Shown here: in pieces, positions 46,872-59,414 of the stretch
How the letters are laid out: each line of letters opens with the position of its first letter
Position numbering within the stretch: position 1 is the first letter of the stretch
NCBI GenBank assembly: GCA_000149265.1
Contig: CH002014.1
Coordinates: forward strand, 1-64,000
DNA from: Ciona savignyi
Taxonomy: Eukaryota > Chordata > Ascidiacea > Phlebobranchia > Cionidae
Length of the DNA: 64,000 nucleotides
Reading direction: 5' to 3'
Notes under the pieces: generated by a model
What the model was told of the DNA's origin: nothing
Database searches by the model: none
The model's input: only the letters and a program-made list of their open reading frames with translations
Position numbers and translations under genes: made by a program

Positions 46872-49800
46872 ATGAAGTTTCCGTCTATTGATATGAACGA
46901 CTCGGGGGTCCGTACTAACCAAGGGACACCTGTTAGGTAAGTATAACTGTACATTGTAACATGCCTGTGCGTGTAATTGCTGAAAAGGCAGCCTAATAGT
47001 GAAACGAGTTTGAGGAAAGACATGTTTATCCCCGTTTATGAGAAAACGAAGGGTACGGCATTATAACGATGGCAATAAGCCTATTACCTCTTGCGCAAAG
47101 TCGAGTTATTGGAGCTGCTGTAAAGTTTGTAAACGTAAGATTTGTTGAACCTATTAAAGGCAAAATCCGAAAAATGCTTTTTGAGGCAAAATCCTAGAAG
47201 TGCTTTGACTAAGTAAACGACTAGCTGTCGACTAGTTTGTTGCCCTTCGATTTGACCTACTGTCCAAAGCCCGAGCTCGTGACCTATTTGGCCAGATAAT
47301 ATTCAAAGTCGAGTAGTATTTAACAAATGTACGAAGTTATACATGCTATTAACATAAAAATAATAATAAAGAAAAATTGATGATTTTTAATCTTTTGTTT
47401 GATATAGAAATGGCAGAAATTCGTCGCTGGGTGGCGCTAACGGACGCCGGAGCAAACAGGAATCCATCGCCCAAGCTGTTGCCGCTATGACGTCAGCAGA
47501 GAAAATGGACTCACCCAATCGTTACGCCACCATGAAGAAAGTGGCGGAAGAACAAAGAAGAAAAGTTCGAGAAAATCGGTAGGTAACTTTATGACGTGTC
47601 ACGAACAATCTAAAGCAACACAATGTTATTCACATAAATCGAAGCTAAAACAAGCCTTAGTCACGTGGCCATCATGCGTTGTTTAACCCAGCACTTTAAG
47701 CTCGCGACCCCTTTCACTTTTTTAAAACATTTTCCGATACTTCTTTACGTTTAAATTCTAAAAAGTACAATATATATAAAGTAGTTTGTTTGAAATTTAT
47801 GGACTCTTTGCGAGCCTTTGGGAAGCCCTGGTTTTACCCATATTAATTTCACATTCGATATTATCTTCGATATTTCGCAAGCAGAAGTCCATTTGTTTGT
47901 ATGACAGCAGTAGGCTAGCGCGTCAGACCCATAGAGGTTGTGGAATCGAAACTGGCCGCTGGTTGACCAGTGATATCTTTGGTCACGGGACTAAACGAAA
48001 GTCACTTAAATCCAGTGGTACGATAGGTTAGACAAAAACTATGCTAGCATTGCCTCTATAATATAAAACATACTGATATAATACGTCCGTTAACCTGGCG
48101 GTATTTGCGAGTTTTGTTTTCTTTATTTTCACCGGACTAGGTTTTTGCACCCTCGCTTCTTATCAAATTTTATGTACAAATATTACATGCACCGGTCGCA
48201 TTAAACAATAAGCTAAACAACCGTACTTAAGTGGAAAGAGGATATACCGATACTCATGTACTAATCCCGTGAAATACTTTTATCAGTCTTAATTAAATAT
48301 CAAAATATCAATGCCACAGCAGCCACAGTATAAGTATCTGAAATACCATGGCCTTAACCAGTGATGGGATTTAAATTTTTTATACCAGGTTCTCTTTTGT
48401 CACGTACTTAATAACAACAGGTTTTATAAAAGGTCTAATGTCTGTAAAAAAGCAAGAATCGAATCGGTGATTATCCCGACGTTCCAAGAACTGGTTCGAC
48501 CGAACCCATGCGAACCTCTTGAATCCCATCACTGGTGGTGTTAACTGTGCATCAAATTTACTGTGTTTTGAACCACATGATATATTCCACCACTAGAGAG
48601 CGGCAAATAGAGGAGGAGCGACTGGCGATAACGATGCGCAGACAGGAGGAACAGAAGGCGCAGATACGAGGGGTACTCGACAGTCTCCTGGTAGATGTGA
48701 GAAAGGACATTTTGTTGCTGCTTCAGGAGCGGATCAACTCCGAGAAAAGAGACATTAAAGGTAAAAGACCTTGCTGTCATGGGTTTTAATACTCTCGCAT
48801 GAATTTGGGAAATTAGAGAAACATTACTTTCGAAACTTGGATCGCTTACTATATGTCCATTTTAACTAGCCCAGTACCGTATTTTTTGTTAAAATATTAA
48901 AGAGTTTTCCTGTATATTAAGATGAATTGGAAATCCATTGTGTGTTAATATTACACGCGCAATTTAAGGATAGAATAGGATATTCATGTTTATCCCTGTG
49001 AATGGAAAACCAAGGGGGTTAACACACGTGCAATCTTCATATCACATCGCGCCTATCGTCGGGTTACCGGAGCTATTGCAGTGTGTTGTGTAGGATAGAC
49101 ACGATCCTTCAATTCGGTAGAACCCATTAATCCGCTGGGTTTAAGCAATGTCCGTTAAAACCCTTTCCGAGCCAATGCAATGTATTGTTTATATTGGAAT
49201 GCATTTTTTTCTTGAACATATTAAAAATATTAAACGGTGCAACGAACGTCCGCTATAAGTGTCTTACTCAAACTAGCACACGATCAATTTCGTCCAATAC
49301 CGTTCTTAAATTCCTGCCACCATTTTTTACTCAGCTGGGTTTGGATCTCATGATTGGCTTGTCACTAGCACCGTTTGTGTATAGGTCGGTATATGTATCG
49401 GTCGCTTTAACCATTTGGCCACACGACCGTACTGCGTTAACAATTCGTTTTTTTTACCGAGCCAAGTTTCGAACCGCTGATGGGCTTGTCACCAGGACCG
49501 TTTTTTTGTAAATCTGTATATGTATCGGTCGCGTTAACCATTCGGCCACACGACCGGACTGCGTTAACCATTCGGTTATCCTTGGTCCCCAGCTGAGATA
49601 AAGAGCGACCTCCAGCGAGCGGAGTCGGGGCTGGTGGAAGAGGTCGAAAAGAGAGTCACCAACGGCGAGCCATTCGATGTAAGGGTGGCGCGTGTACAGA
49701 AGGAATTCGAGGCTTCCTTTAATAAAATACTTAACACCGAGCTGAGTCGGGTGAGTGGTGACGTCATATCGGCATGACGTCACAAAATCTGACAATCTAA

Positions 49801-51004
49801 TTACGTGTTGGAGGTGTTTTTTACTTATTTCGTTCTTACGCGTTGTAGTGTGACAGTGGGGGCGGGGTGAGTCATAAACGTCATTATTACGATTTGAAAT
49901 TCGATGACTCATGAATATTTGACGGGGTATCGCAGTTTGAATAATGTATGCGCATCAATCGTTGTGAAAAGCTTGCCATAATCCGATTTAAGCCGTTAGT
50001 TGCCATGGTGATTAATTAAGGTTACATGTCCCGCGGATGAATATTTCATGATGACGCAATAACATCGGGGGAACTTTGCACCCGCGCGATACACGCGTCA
50101 TTAATTTTAAATTGATGATCAGATGGGTTTCAGAGATACAATAATTAATTTGAATGGAAACACTGTTTTTCAACTCCACAGCTCGTGACGTAATCAAATT
50201 TTGTAAACTAAAAAAAAATGTTTAACGGTATGATAGGATAGGATATTCAAGTTTTTATTCCCGTGAATAGGAAAACCAAGGGGTTAACACACAGGCAATC
50301 GTTAAATCACCTCGCGCCCACCGTCGGATTACTAGAGCTATTTATTTTAGTTTGTATAATGATTAAAACGTTTCTTCAATTTGGTAGGACCCATCATTCT
50401 ACTGGGTTTAGGCAATGTCCGTAAAGTACCTTGCCCAAGGACACAACCGACCAGCTAGCGACCAGTTTCGAACCAACTACCTTTCGAATGCACTAACCCT
50501 CCATACTAAACGGTCGGACAGATGTTATTGCGACTTTGTATAATTACGTTATAAAATTTGACGAAATATGTGCAGGTCCAAAAAGAAATTCTCTCGGAAA
50601 TCGATGGAAAAATCGACTCGGAAAAGCGAAAGTGGGAAGAAAACTTTAAACGCGAGGCGGATCGACGTATCCGCGCTGCGGAAGACGCAATCCGGACCGA
50701 TTTCCGTGTCGGATTAGAGGACTCGCAGAAACAGTGCGGGGACATATTATCGAGTATGCAGGAGAGAACTGCCTCGTTGGAACAGAAGTTGGTAGCAAAG
50801 ATGGCGGCGGCGGATGCGGTCAATTCGGCGAAAATCGACGAGTCCGAAAGGTCGATTCGACAAGCATTCGATCATAAACTCGACGAGCGGGATTCGGGCT
50901 TAAAATTTGAGTTTAAGACCGAAACCGATGGTTTGAAACAAGAAATCTCACAAATGAGGCAGGAAGTGACGCAAATGCAATCAAAATGCTGCGTCATCCT
51001 GTAA
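46872..51004 (+). CDS. Coiled-coil protein with C-terminal CaaX prenylation motif
   Basis: Five exons with GT/AG sites and consistent phases: 46872-46936, 47408-47578, 48597-48760, 49593-49750 and 50576-51004 (TAA). They give 328 residues. An in-frame stop about 27 bp upstream supports this ATG, unless an upstream exon is spliced in. The N-terminus (about residues 1-55) is polar and Gly/Ser/Asn-rich. From about residue 60 the protein is highly charged with heptad-like spacing, a long coiled coil rich in Glu, Lys and Arg. The last residues are KCCVIL, a CaaX box with Leu at the end, which predicts geranylgeranylation and membrane attachment. AATAAA follows at 51036-51041. I do not recognise the family. 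Introns are loaded with SINEs. A role as a membrane-tethered scaffold is inference only. Confidence 0.8.
47023..47275 (-). repeat. SINE family A, diverged, in intron 1
   Basis: Degenerate minus-strand copy (GACATGTTTATCCCCGTTTATG, GAGTTATTGGAGCTGCTG) in the first intron of the coiled-coil gene. Confidence 0.55.
47905..48030 (+). repeat. tRNA-derived SINE, diverged
   Basis: A box-like GGCTAGCGCG and B box GAATCGAAACTGG, then words resembling family A (GGTTGACC, GGTCACGGGACTAAACG). Intron 2. Confidence 0.5.
48358..48535. mobile_element. Short TIR element (MITE), hAT-like ends
   Basis: Ends CCAGTGATGGGAT and ATCCCATCACTGG form a perfect 13-bp inverted repeat around about 178 bp of non-coding sequence. 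Flanks TGGCCTTAA and TGGTGTTAA agree at 7 of 9 positions, a possibly decayed target duplication. It ends 61 bp before exon 3. Confidence 0.7.
48967..49163 (-). repeat. SINE family A, partial
   Basis: Minus-strand copy beginning with the GATAGAATAGGATATTCATG tail, lacking the tRNA head, in intron 3. Confidence 0.78.
49333..49557 (-). repeat. Two SINE family B copies
   Basis: Two tandem minus-strand tRNA-Leu/Ser-like units (about 49333-49432 and 49450-49557), each with GGCCACACGACCG and TATGTATCGGTCGC words. They lie immediately upstream of exon 4. Confidence 0.75.
50226..50505 (-). repeat. SINE family A, near full length
   Basis: Minus-strand copy with the ATAGGATAGGATATTC tail, body and degraded head, in intron 4. 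Confidence 0.8.
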
Positions 51005-51035
51005 CTATGACGTAATTTCGATTCCTTTATTCCGA

Positions 51036-51041
51036 AATAAA
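51036..51041 (+). promoter_or_regulatory. Poly(A) signal of coiled-coil gene
   Basis: AATAAA 32 bp after the TAA at 51002-51004, a canonical position for a short 3' UTR. Confidence 0.7.
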
Positions 51042-52960
51042 CAATGATCTATTTTCTTACGAAGGCGATGACGTAACAAAATGTCTTTGTTACAAACGCA
51101 AGATCACTTTCACATTTTAATATATATTACGTCATAACAATGCGTGGTTATTTCTATTGTCTTGCGTAACTAATAAACGAGGAAATACAAAAAGTGAAGA
51201 AAGTTCTCGAATTTCACCAACAAGTTTTACAAGAAGATGAATGGTACAAGGTAAGCTGATGAATATTTATAAAGAATTCACTGTAATAATCTAATTTATC
51301 AGGTTTATAATTATAAACTTGTTATTTTCTCCAAAATTAAAAACTAAAATTTTTAGAAAGTTAATTCGCCGTATAATGGGTTCAATGTCGATTTTTTCAG
51401 GAATGTTATAGTCTTATATCAAAATTGAACCTTAATATCAAATGCTGCAAAACGCGGCTTAATATAGCGTAATGTAAGTGTTTTGGTTGATAATATGGTA
51501 GTTTAGTATTGTGGGTTTGGTCTACAACGACTATTATCTTGTGCCATTATGTAAATGAACAGTATAAATCCTGTTTATCCCCTAGGAATGGAAAATGAGA
51601 GTCCTTACAGCAACGGTAACAATCAAATTATTTAAATTACAGTTCACAGTCAGTAGCAACTCATATTACAGTCTATATTTTGTTATTTATATTGTGGTTT
51701 TTGAGTTTAATTGGTTGGGTGTGGTTCAAACCCACACCCTTTCCGCTTTAAGTGGCCTTAGCGACTGTACATGTGTGAATAGCGTGGATGTATTAATAGT
51801 TTAATGTCGTCACAAATACTGTAAATGGAAAAAGTTTTTTCCCACCAAAAATAGGTTAACCAACTTTAAGTATGGCTATAAGTGGAATACGAAAGTGAAA
51901 CGGATGTTTTAATCTGACACTGGTCAGCGAATATACAGCGGTGACGTAATAATAGGCCAGCGTTTTACAACGGTAATTTTTGTTTCTGAAAATTTTATTT
52001 CTGGTAGCCCACATTAACGCCACTACTTTCTAAGAGCTTTTTTTGCCATAAAAGCCTCTATAGTTCGGATGTCAGAAACGAAACCAACAAATTTAAAGAT
52101 GACGCGTATATTCTATACACGTGTAAATGATATTGTAAGGCATTGTTTACAAAAGAACAATTAAAACGCAGGGAATCTATGGTGGGCATCCTCGATTGTA
52201 ACATAAAATGGTGTTTCTTTCCCATCTTATATTAAACTATTTTTTTTATGACAGCGAGGTGATTAAAAATACTCGTTTAGCATAAGTAAAACTGGTAGTA
52301 AAGGAAAAAAGCAACAAAACTGTACATCGTGGTTATTATCACACTATAGTTAAAATACATTAATTTGGGGGAAACTCAATGAAGGAAAATAGGTAAATAC
52401 AGACGAAGGGCCACTACACACTAAAATGAAGAATACTTTGGGGTGTTGTCTGGGGTAAGAGTTCGAGTTAGTTCGGGGGTTGATATAATTGCTGTGGGAC
52501 AGGTTTACAATTGGATTTTCTAATTTTAGTAAAAAGCATTTTTCCTTCCTTACCACTTTCAATATTGTTGCCCCGATTTTTTGAAAAAATACTAGCGAGA
52601 CTAACTTACGGATTCAAAGCGTCAAATGGGATGATTTTTTTAGGATTCAAAATAAAAAGGAAAAAACAGGCTTTGCAGACCCACGCTGATAACAGTCGCC
52701 ACGTTTAAAGGGGCCCATAGCATTTGTAAAATCCACAGTTTTCCTTATTAGATTCTTTATTCTTGCTATGCCTGATGTTCCGTAGGTGAATATATTTCGA
52801 TGAGTTTCGTCAGTTTTTATGTGGTAGTGATGTCGATTTATGTCTTTATGACCTTGAATTATTGACGCACTGTTAGGTCGATTTTAATAGCTATATTTTA
52901 ATTGCAATTGTTAATCTTACACAATTTTTCTTTTAAAACATTGACCGTTTTTTAAAAGAA
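51042..52960. other. Intergenic, no confident gene
   Basis: A 24-codon open stretch ends at a good donor (AAGGTAAGC near 51248), but no start codon or partner exon was found. The rest is AT-rich with no recognisable domain. Confidence 0.5.
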
Positions 52961-52962
52961 TT

Positions 52963-53375
52963 GTTATATCTATCGGCCGTGTAACCATTTCACCTTCGCG
53001 TAACCATTTCACCTTCTGTTTTTTTACCGGGTTTAGTATTGAACCCATAATGGGCTCGTTGCTAAGACCGTACAATTCTGTGTATGTATCGCCTGTGTTA
53101 ACCATTCGGCCACACGACCGTACCGTTTTCAATTTTTTTACCGTGTCAAGTTTCGAACCCATGATGGGCTTGTCACCAGGACCGTTTTTTTGTATATAGG
53201 AGTCGGTATATGTATCGGTCGCGTTAAATATTCGGCCACACGACCGTACCTTTTTCAATTTTTTTACCGTGTCAAGTTTCGAACCCATGATGGGCTTGTC
53301 ACCAGGACCGTTTTTTTTTGTATAGGAGTAGGTATATGTATCGGTCGTGTTAAATATTCGGCCACACGACCGTAC
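52963..53375 (-). repeat. Three tandem SINE family B copies, minus strand
   Basis: Units at about 53026-53127, 53133-53250 and 53258-53375, each with GGCCACACGACCG, TATGTATCG and the AAGTTTCGAACCCATGATGG block. A partial unit precedes them (52963-53012). Confidence 0.78.
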
Positions 53376-53569
53376 CGTTTTCAATTTCTGTTCCGTTAAA
53401 AACTTTGTATATTACTACATAGTAACACACCGTGGAATAATTCAACTTTAGAGTGCTACCGTTAGATGGCAACATAGAGCTAAATTATTTCATAATAATT
53501 TTTCTGTGATAACTACTGCTAGGTAGCGATACAGAGCCAAGTTTCATTATAATAATAACCAACAGCTAA

Positions 53570-53920
53570 CTGTACGGCCTTGTGGCCGAATGGTTAACGC
53601 ATATGTAGTTTTCAAAAAAAAAACGCTCTTGGTGACGAACACATCACTGGTTCGAAATCTAGCCTGGTAAAAAAACAAGAAAAAAACTAACAGCTAACTG
53701 TAACGTGACCGACACATTTACCAAATCACATGTAAAAACGGTCTTGGGGACGAGCTCATTATGGGTTCGAAACTAAGCCGGGTAAAAAAAAACATCAGCT
53801 AACTGTGCGATCTTGTGGACGAGTGGTTAACACGACCGATACATATACCAAATTATATACAAAGACAGTCTGTGCAGCGAGCCCATCATGGGATCAAAAC
53901 CTAGTCCGGTAAAAAAATAC
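53570..53920 (+). repeat. Three SINE family B copies, plus strand
   Basis: Units at about 53570-53670, 53685-53790 and 53800-53917 in opposite orientation to the preceding cluster. They are more diverged, with GGTTCGAAA-type B boxes and an AGCTAACTGT leader between units. Confidence 0.72.
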
Positions 53921-54469
53921 AACAAAAAAAGAAACCATCAGCTAACTCCGAAAATTTCTAAGGAGATTAATTCGAACATTTCTCTTAAAAGCGTCACTGA
54001 AACACGGCAGTTCGAAATTTCGTTATTATGTTGCAAGTTTGTATGACGTCACATTACGGAATTTCATGACCAGGGGGCTGTGGTCCAAGTTAAACGAATT
54101 TATTATTTATGTCAGATTAATATAAAACATTTTAGGTATTTTATGTTATTTTTAGCAGAATATACTAGAATGATATAACCTAGGGTTTTAAATTGTATTT
54201 CTTGTATACGCGATATCAATTTACGTTTATACATAAAAACTTGGTTTTTTGAAATAGTTTTGATAATAACAAACACAATAATCGAACCGTGAAAGTTAGC
54301 TTAAAACCCAATAAGTTCTGTTTATGCGACTCACTTAAACAACATGTTTACTAGGCAAACTACGCCAAAAGCCAAACAGTTTACTCTCTCAGTAATGAAT
54401 GCAAATTAACACAGACAATAGCCGTTTACCATTTTTTTACGCCGTTTACCATTCACTGTGGCTTATATT

Positions 54470-54617
54470 TTTTCTGTGACAATGTAAAATAATAGTACAA
54501 TAATATAAAGTGTCTGTGATAATGTACAATAATATAAAGTGTCTGTGATAATGTACAGTAATATAAAGTTTCTGTTATAATGTAAATAATATAAAAGTCC
54601 TGTGATAATCTAAGTAT
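54470..54617. repeat. About 32-bp tandem repeat
   Basis: Four to five imperfect copies of a unit containing CTGTGATAATGTACAATAATA. AT-rich and non-coding. Confidence 0.75.
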
Positions 54618-56457
54618 AATTTACTTTTGTGTTACCAACATATCATTATCATTAACTTGCTTACTATTGCGTCATAATGAATGAGAAAGGCAACCCTTGT
54701 TGATATATCGTGCGTATGACGTCATAAGGTTCACGTGCTTCTGACAACAAACGACGCAAAATAAGCATTGCAACGTAATAATGACACGACGTTAACAGTT
54801 TCAAAGTCCGACTTATTTTCTACCCTCTAAGGTAGTAAGTATTATGACGTTATTATGCTATATTATGTGAAATCAGTCCAGTGGGTTAAAAAAATAGACT
54901 GTGACGTCATAACCAGTTATTCGTCACATTCTGGGTGGTTTGTTAGGTGACAAAGGCGGTTTGTAATCTTGCTGAAAAATTCAAAAAATGCCTTTGAATT
55001 TAAACCTGTTTTTTCGATGATTTCAATGGAAAAATACGTGAAAGATTTTGAAAGAATTTCATGATTAACATTTTTACTACGCGGCTGAAAAGCTGAGTCA
55101 TATGATTTAAAATTTTGTGTTTTTAAGTTTTTTGTGTGTCATAATTAGGAGGGGACCAGCTTAGTTAATTTAGTACGACTAGTTGTGACGTAACAAGGAG
55201 AATATTCTGTAATTACTAAAGGGCAACTACACCATTTTTTGCTAGTACCTAGATAAAAGTGCTGGCAATCTAGTACTAGTTGTTGATTGATAATATAAAC
55301 AGATCCAAATCACTTGTTGCAATTGTTGGGAGAAAACAAATAAAAAAGGGATGTCGAACATAATTTCAATGTCAAGTTCGTCATATACCTTGATGAGGGG
55401 TAGTACTGAGAACTTGAAGGCTAGAGGCAAATATTTCTGAACTAACATAGCGCTACAAACCACAACTATTGGAGATTTCTATCTCACTGACGTCATTTCT
55501 CCCTCTTGATTACGTAGCTATTACGTCATCGAGATTCCATAGGCGACTGGCGAGTGTCACGTTATAGGAAGCGACGTCGGAATTTCGAAAATTAACTTGG
55601 ATTGAATTATCTTACTCGTTTACCGGCTGTTTCGGCTTGATAGCTTTAGATCACAATGTACTGTGACCGCATCTGACAATATTGATGCAATCAAGTGAGA
55701 CAAATGTACATTCTTGACTGTTCAGAGCGTTTACTGAGTTTGGTTGGTAGAGAAATGAGTGAGAACCCTCTTTGAAGATTGAAAGAGATTGATCTGAACT
55801 TTGTTGTACATTTTGTTTAAAAGCCCAGTCAACAAAACTATATTTTGAAGGTTTCTTAGGTGCATATGTGCTACAAAAATAAAAAATGTTTATTTTGAAA
55901 ACGACAAAAATCTGAACTAATTTCCTATTCGTATCATCTGAGACCTTTCAAAACAACCATGAAATTACAGGTTATTGCAGATCACTACATATCACAGGTT
56001 ACTACAGGACATTAAAGTGACAGGTTGACAGGGTTATTACAGGTCAAGAGTGGAATGTATCAGAGACAGCATCTGGTAAGCTGGAAGTGGAAAACAAGAC
56101 TTAATTAATATCTCCAGACTTCGCCTTGTAATCTAAACACCGTGGTCTCTTTTATGCGGAACTGCTTATTAAACCTGGAGTTGTGTATTTGAGGCAACCT
56201 TTATTGTCTTTTGAATTAAAATTGCTATTTCCAAAGCAAGAAGCGGTCGGCGGTGAAAGTCTACCCACCTTTAATTAAAAGTGTTGCAATCAAATTTATT
56301 GAGAAAGTAAAAAACAATGGACTACAATTCAAAGAAAATACGTCACAGTAGGACTACAATGGCGGTTGTGTTGATCTGTTACGTTAATACAACTTTTGAT
56401 GACGCATTTAATTTAGTTCATATCATTAGGTGTGGGGTGATTAAGCACTTTTTAAAC
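54618..56457. other. Intergenic, no gene recognised
   Basis: No convincing exon. Several TGACGTCA or near-CRE words occur. A run of ACAGGTTATT/ACAGGTTACT-like words near 55968-56045 is a minor local repeat. Confidence 0.5.
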
Positions 56458-56905
56458 CAGGGGTGGGCAATTTCTCTAGTCAGCGGGCCAGATGTGAAAA
56501 AAATGAAGTCCTTGGCGGGCCGGATTATTAGATAATTAATATTCAATATCTTAACAACATATTTATTCACCAATGCAAGAAAGAAATTTATAAATCATGC
56601 TTAAAGTTACAAAAACTTTACAAAAAAATTAAGACCAAAAAAACACATAAAGAATTTATCATAATGTACTCAAAGTGTACTCTAAACAATAAGATATTTG
56701 TGGTCGATTAAAGTTGTAAACAAGTTGTTTAAACTCGGGCTGTAAGTTTGTTAATACGTCGGACCATCTACAGAAGATGGTTAGATATAGACAGCGGGCC
56801 GGACCTGGGCCACATTGCAGGTTATAGTTAGATACATTCCGAGGGCCGGTCAAAATCCCTTCACGGGCCGGACCCGGCCCGCGGGCCGTATGTTGCCCAC
56901 CCCTG
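56458..56905 (+). mobile_element. hAT-type non-autonomous element, shorter copy
   Basis: Ends CAGGGGTGGGCAA and TTGCCCACCCCTG, with the perfect 8-bp target duplication TTTTAAAC (56450-56457 and 56906-56913). It shares the GGGCCGGTCAAAATCCC and GGGCCGGACCCGGCCC inner-end blocks with the 737-bp copy at 34535 but is only 448 bp, so it is an internal-deletion relative. Confidence 0.92.
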
Positions 56906-56913
56906 TTTTAAAC

Positions 56914-59230
56914 CCATGGATTGTGTTTATATGAGCCAATGCTGCTTGGATCAATTTAAAGTAGGGTAAAACAGGGTCATCGATGGGTTTTGCATTTCGG
57001 AATAGCTGGTTGTGCGTTTGACTGTCTGGTGACGGTACCAAAACCAACCGATTGGTCCACTGTTTAAAGTAGTGTTTGTAAAACCCTTTCCATTGGTAAC
57101 ATATCCGTTTTTAAACTAAACGTATTCGACCATTGTACAGTACAAGTGTCCCTCCTGTTGGCACACAGGAAATTATCCACACACCCCCAACACATTGTTA
57201 GTACGCTCAACTAAACACATAACGACCATCTGCCCAAATACAGCTCTAAGACAGAATGGAATTTTACGGAAATCAAACTGAAAACGGAAATACCTAGAAT
57301 ACAGGAGCGTCTGGTTTACGTTAAATTTAGCCAAACGCTTTCTAACAATGCTTATAACTGTTACTTTAACGGTATATATTTCAGACGGTCAAACTTTACA
57401 ATAATTTAGTTCTTTTTATCAGAAATTTACCTTAAAAAACAAATTGTGTTGGACAAATTTTCAGGAACCCACAACGAATGCAGGAGACGTTTAATTATGG
57501 CCGATTGTTGCAACATAACCCGATTATTGCGATTTAAACACTTATAAAGTGCGACAAGTTAATTTTTGTCGATTATCATCAGACACACTTGAGGTTGTGA
57601 CGTCAGCAAGGATTTATTGTGAAGTGTAATGTCTGAACCCGTATACGACGAATTTTATCCCGGAAACAATAAGAAAATGATTCGAACAGACTAAACAGGA
57701 CATAGGAGTGTGTAGTGGTATACGAACTATCCTTAGACCACCTTATTACTCATTTGAGTTCACATGGAATCAGTAAAAGTGGCCTACGGGGTCGAAATCG
57801 GTGGGGGTGGTGGGTTAAGCGGGCTTGATATAGGTCGTTTTGAAATGTGGCGCAAAACGGCCGTGGGTGATGCGCTTATCCAGTGCTTTTAAGAAACTCG
57901 GTAACTGCGCAAGTGGAAGCTATATCGGAATTCTAATTGTGATGTAATAAACGTGTCGACTATCCCATTGTTAAGTCACTTATTTAACAATTAAACGTAG
58001 GTTCGGCATCCGATAGCTTCAAAGTGGTGTAGGGAAGCCGGTTACCTCAAATTTTATCTCATTATACCACCTGGCCTGCTATTTGGTGTTCTGGTATTTA
58101 AAACTGTGTAGAGACGTAGAAAAAGTAAACTATTGAAAAGAAAAAAAGTGTCTATTTGGTTAATAATGAAACAGTGAAAAAAAATTAAAAAATTTAATGA
58201 CATGGTGTGTCGTATAAATCGGTCAAAACAACATTCCTATCTAATTAAACGTCGAATTTAAATCTCGCAGTTATTATTACGATGGTTTTCTAAATGCGGT
58301 ACTTTAATTTCGGTTCTTTACGTGTTTCGAAACATAATTAAGTCAATTTGAAAAAAACACCAACAGAAATTCGTTTTGAAGGTTTAATATTACTACGGAC
58401 AAAGAATTGGCGAATTGTGGTGTTTTAACTCACCGCGCATTCAAATCCTGGGGAGAAACACTATTACATTACCCTAAATCTCGAGTGGTGGCGCTGTTAA
58501 GGCAAATTTGAAAAACAACTACGTGGATCGAGATTTTCGGGGAACTCGGCCGGGTCAACAGTCCTCGGAACCCGGTGGGGAACCATATTCCCATCGAAGT
58601 GATAAATCACCATTCCTCGCATAGTTAGATCGTGAGGCTGTGACATCATAGGCTCATTTGTTACAACACAACACCTGGCAGAAAACAGAATGACCTGACT
58701 CTAAATTATGGCGGGTTAATTGCAGCAAACGCAACGGGCGAAATTACTGAAGGTGGTAAAACAGTCATTACCTGGCGCCTTTTACAGCCGCGCTAATAAC
58801 GACTATATTGGCTCATTTAAACTTCATAAATAAGCCCATCTCTGAAGTCAGAGTGTGTTATTTTTACGAGGTATGAAATGGTCACAGAGATAGGCAGTTA
58901 TGCGCAAAAGTTTACATTCCTAGGGATTCGAGATGCAGCTGCGAAATCCTAAGCGACATAAAAGCAAAATTTTGGTCGGAACAGGCCATTCTCGAATTTA
59001 GATATTTCCGTATCTCCTTTTTTGGTAAAATTGGCGGCATTCCTCTCCCAATTCGGCAAGACAGGGGCGACTGTGACGTTTCAAAACATTCCATTCTTAC
59101 GTCACAATCATAGTTATTCTCTCACTTTCCGCGTCTCCCTCTCCTCCCAGACTCTCTCTTCCTATCTCTCAAGCGGCGGGTGCCTTCTTCTGTCTCGCTC
59201 GCTATCACGGACAGGCGAAAACTATTCTCG
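56914..59230. other. Intergenic region upstream of CCN gene
   Basis: No coding exon recognised. 59111-59210 is a long pyrimidine-rich tract (CTCTCC/TCTCTC words). A CRE-like TTACGTCA lies at 59097-59104. These could be part of the CCN promoter. Confidence 0.5.
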
Positions 59231-59236
59231 AACGCC

Positions 59237-59272
59237 ATAAAAACAGGAGACCCGACAAACGCGCTTCATTCT
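59237..59272 (+). promoter_or_regulatory. Core promoter of CCN gene (TATA and Inr candidates)
   Basis: ATAAAAA (59237-59243) lies about 31 bp before an initiator match TCATTCT (59266-59272, start at about 59268). This gives a 5' UTR of about 147 bp to the ATG at 59415. The spacing is textbook, but the start is not experimentally shown. Confidence 0.6.
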
Positions 59273-59414
59273 ACTCCAGACAAGTGCACGCGAAGCTGTC
59301 TCAGTCTTAGCGGCAAGAAAACTTGATATTACTTCAGACTTTGAAGATACCAGTGGATTTACTTTCGACATCTGACCATCTAGTCAGTTAACAAGTTTCA
59401 GAAACTCGATAAAA

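Noticed and set aside
23308..53917. SINE-B units as functional tRNA-Leu/Ser genes
   Set aside because: A and B boxes are present, but acceptor and T-stem pairing fails and A-rich spacers interrupt them.
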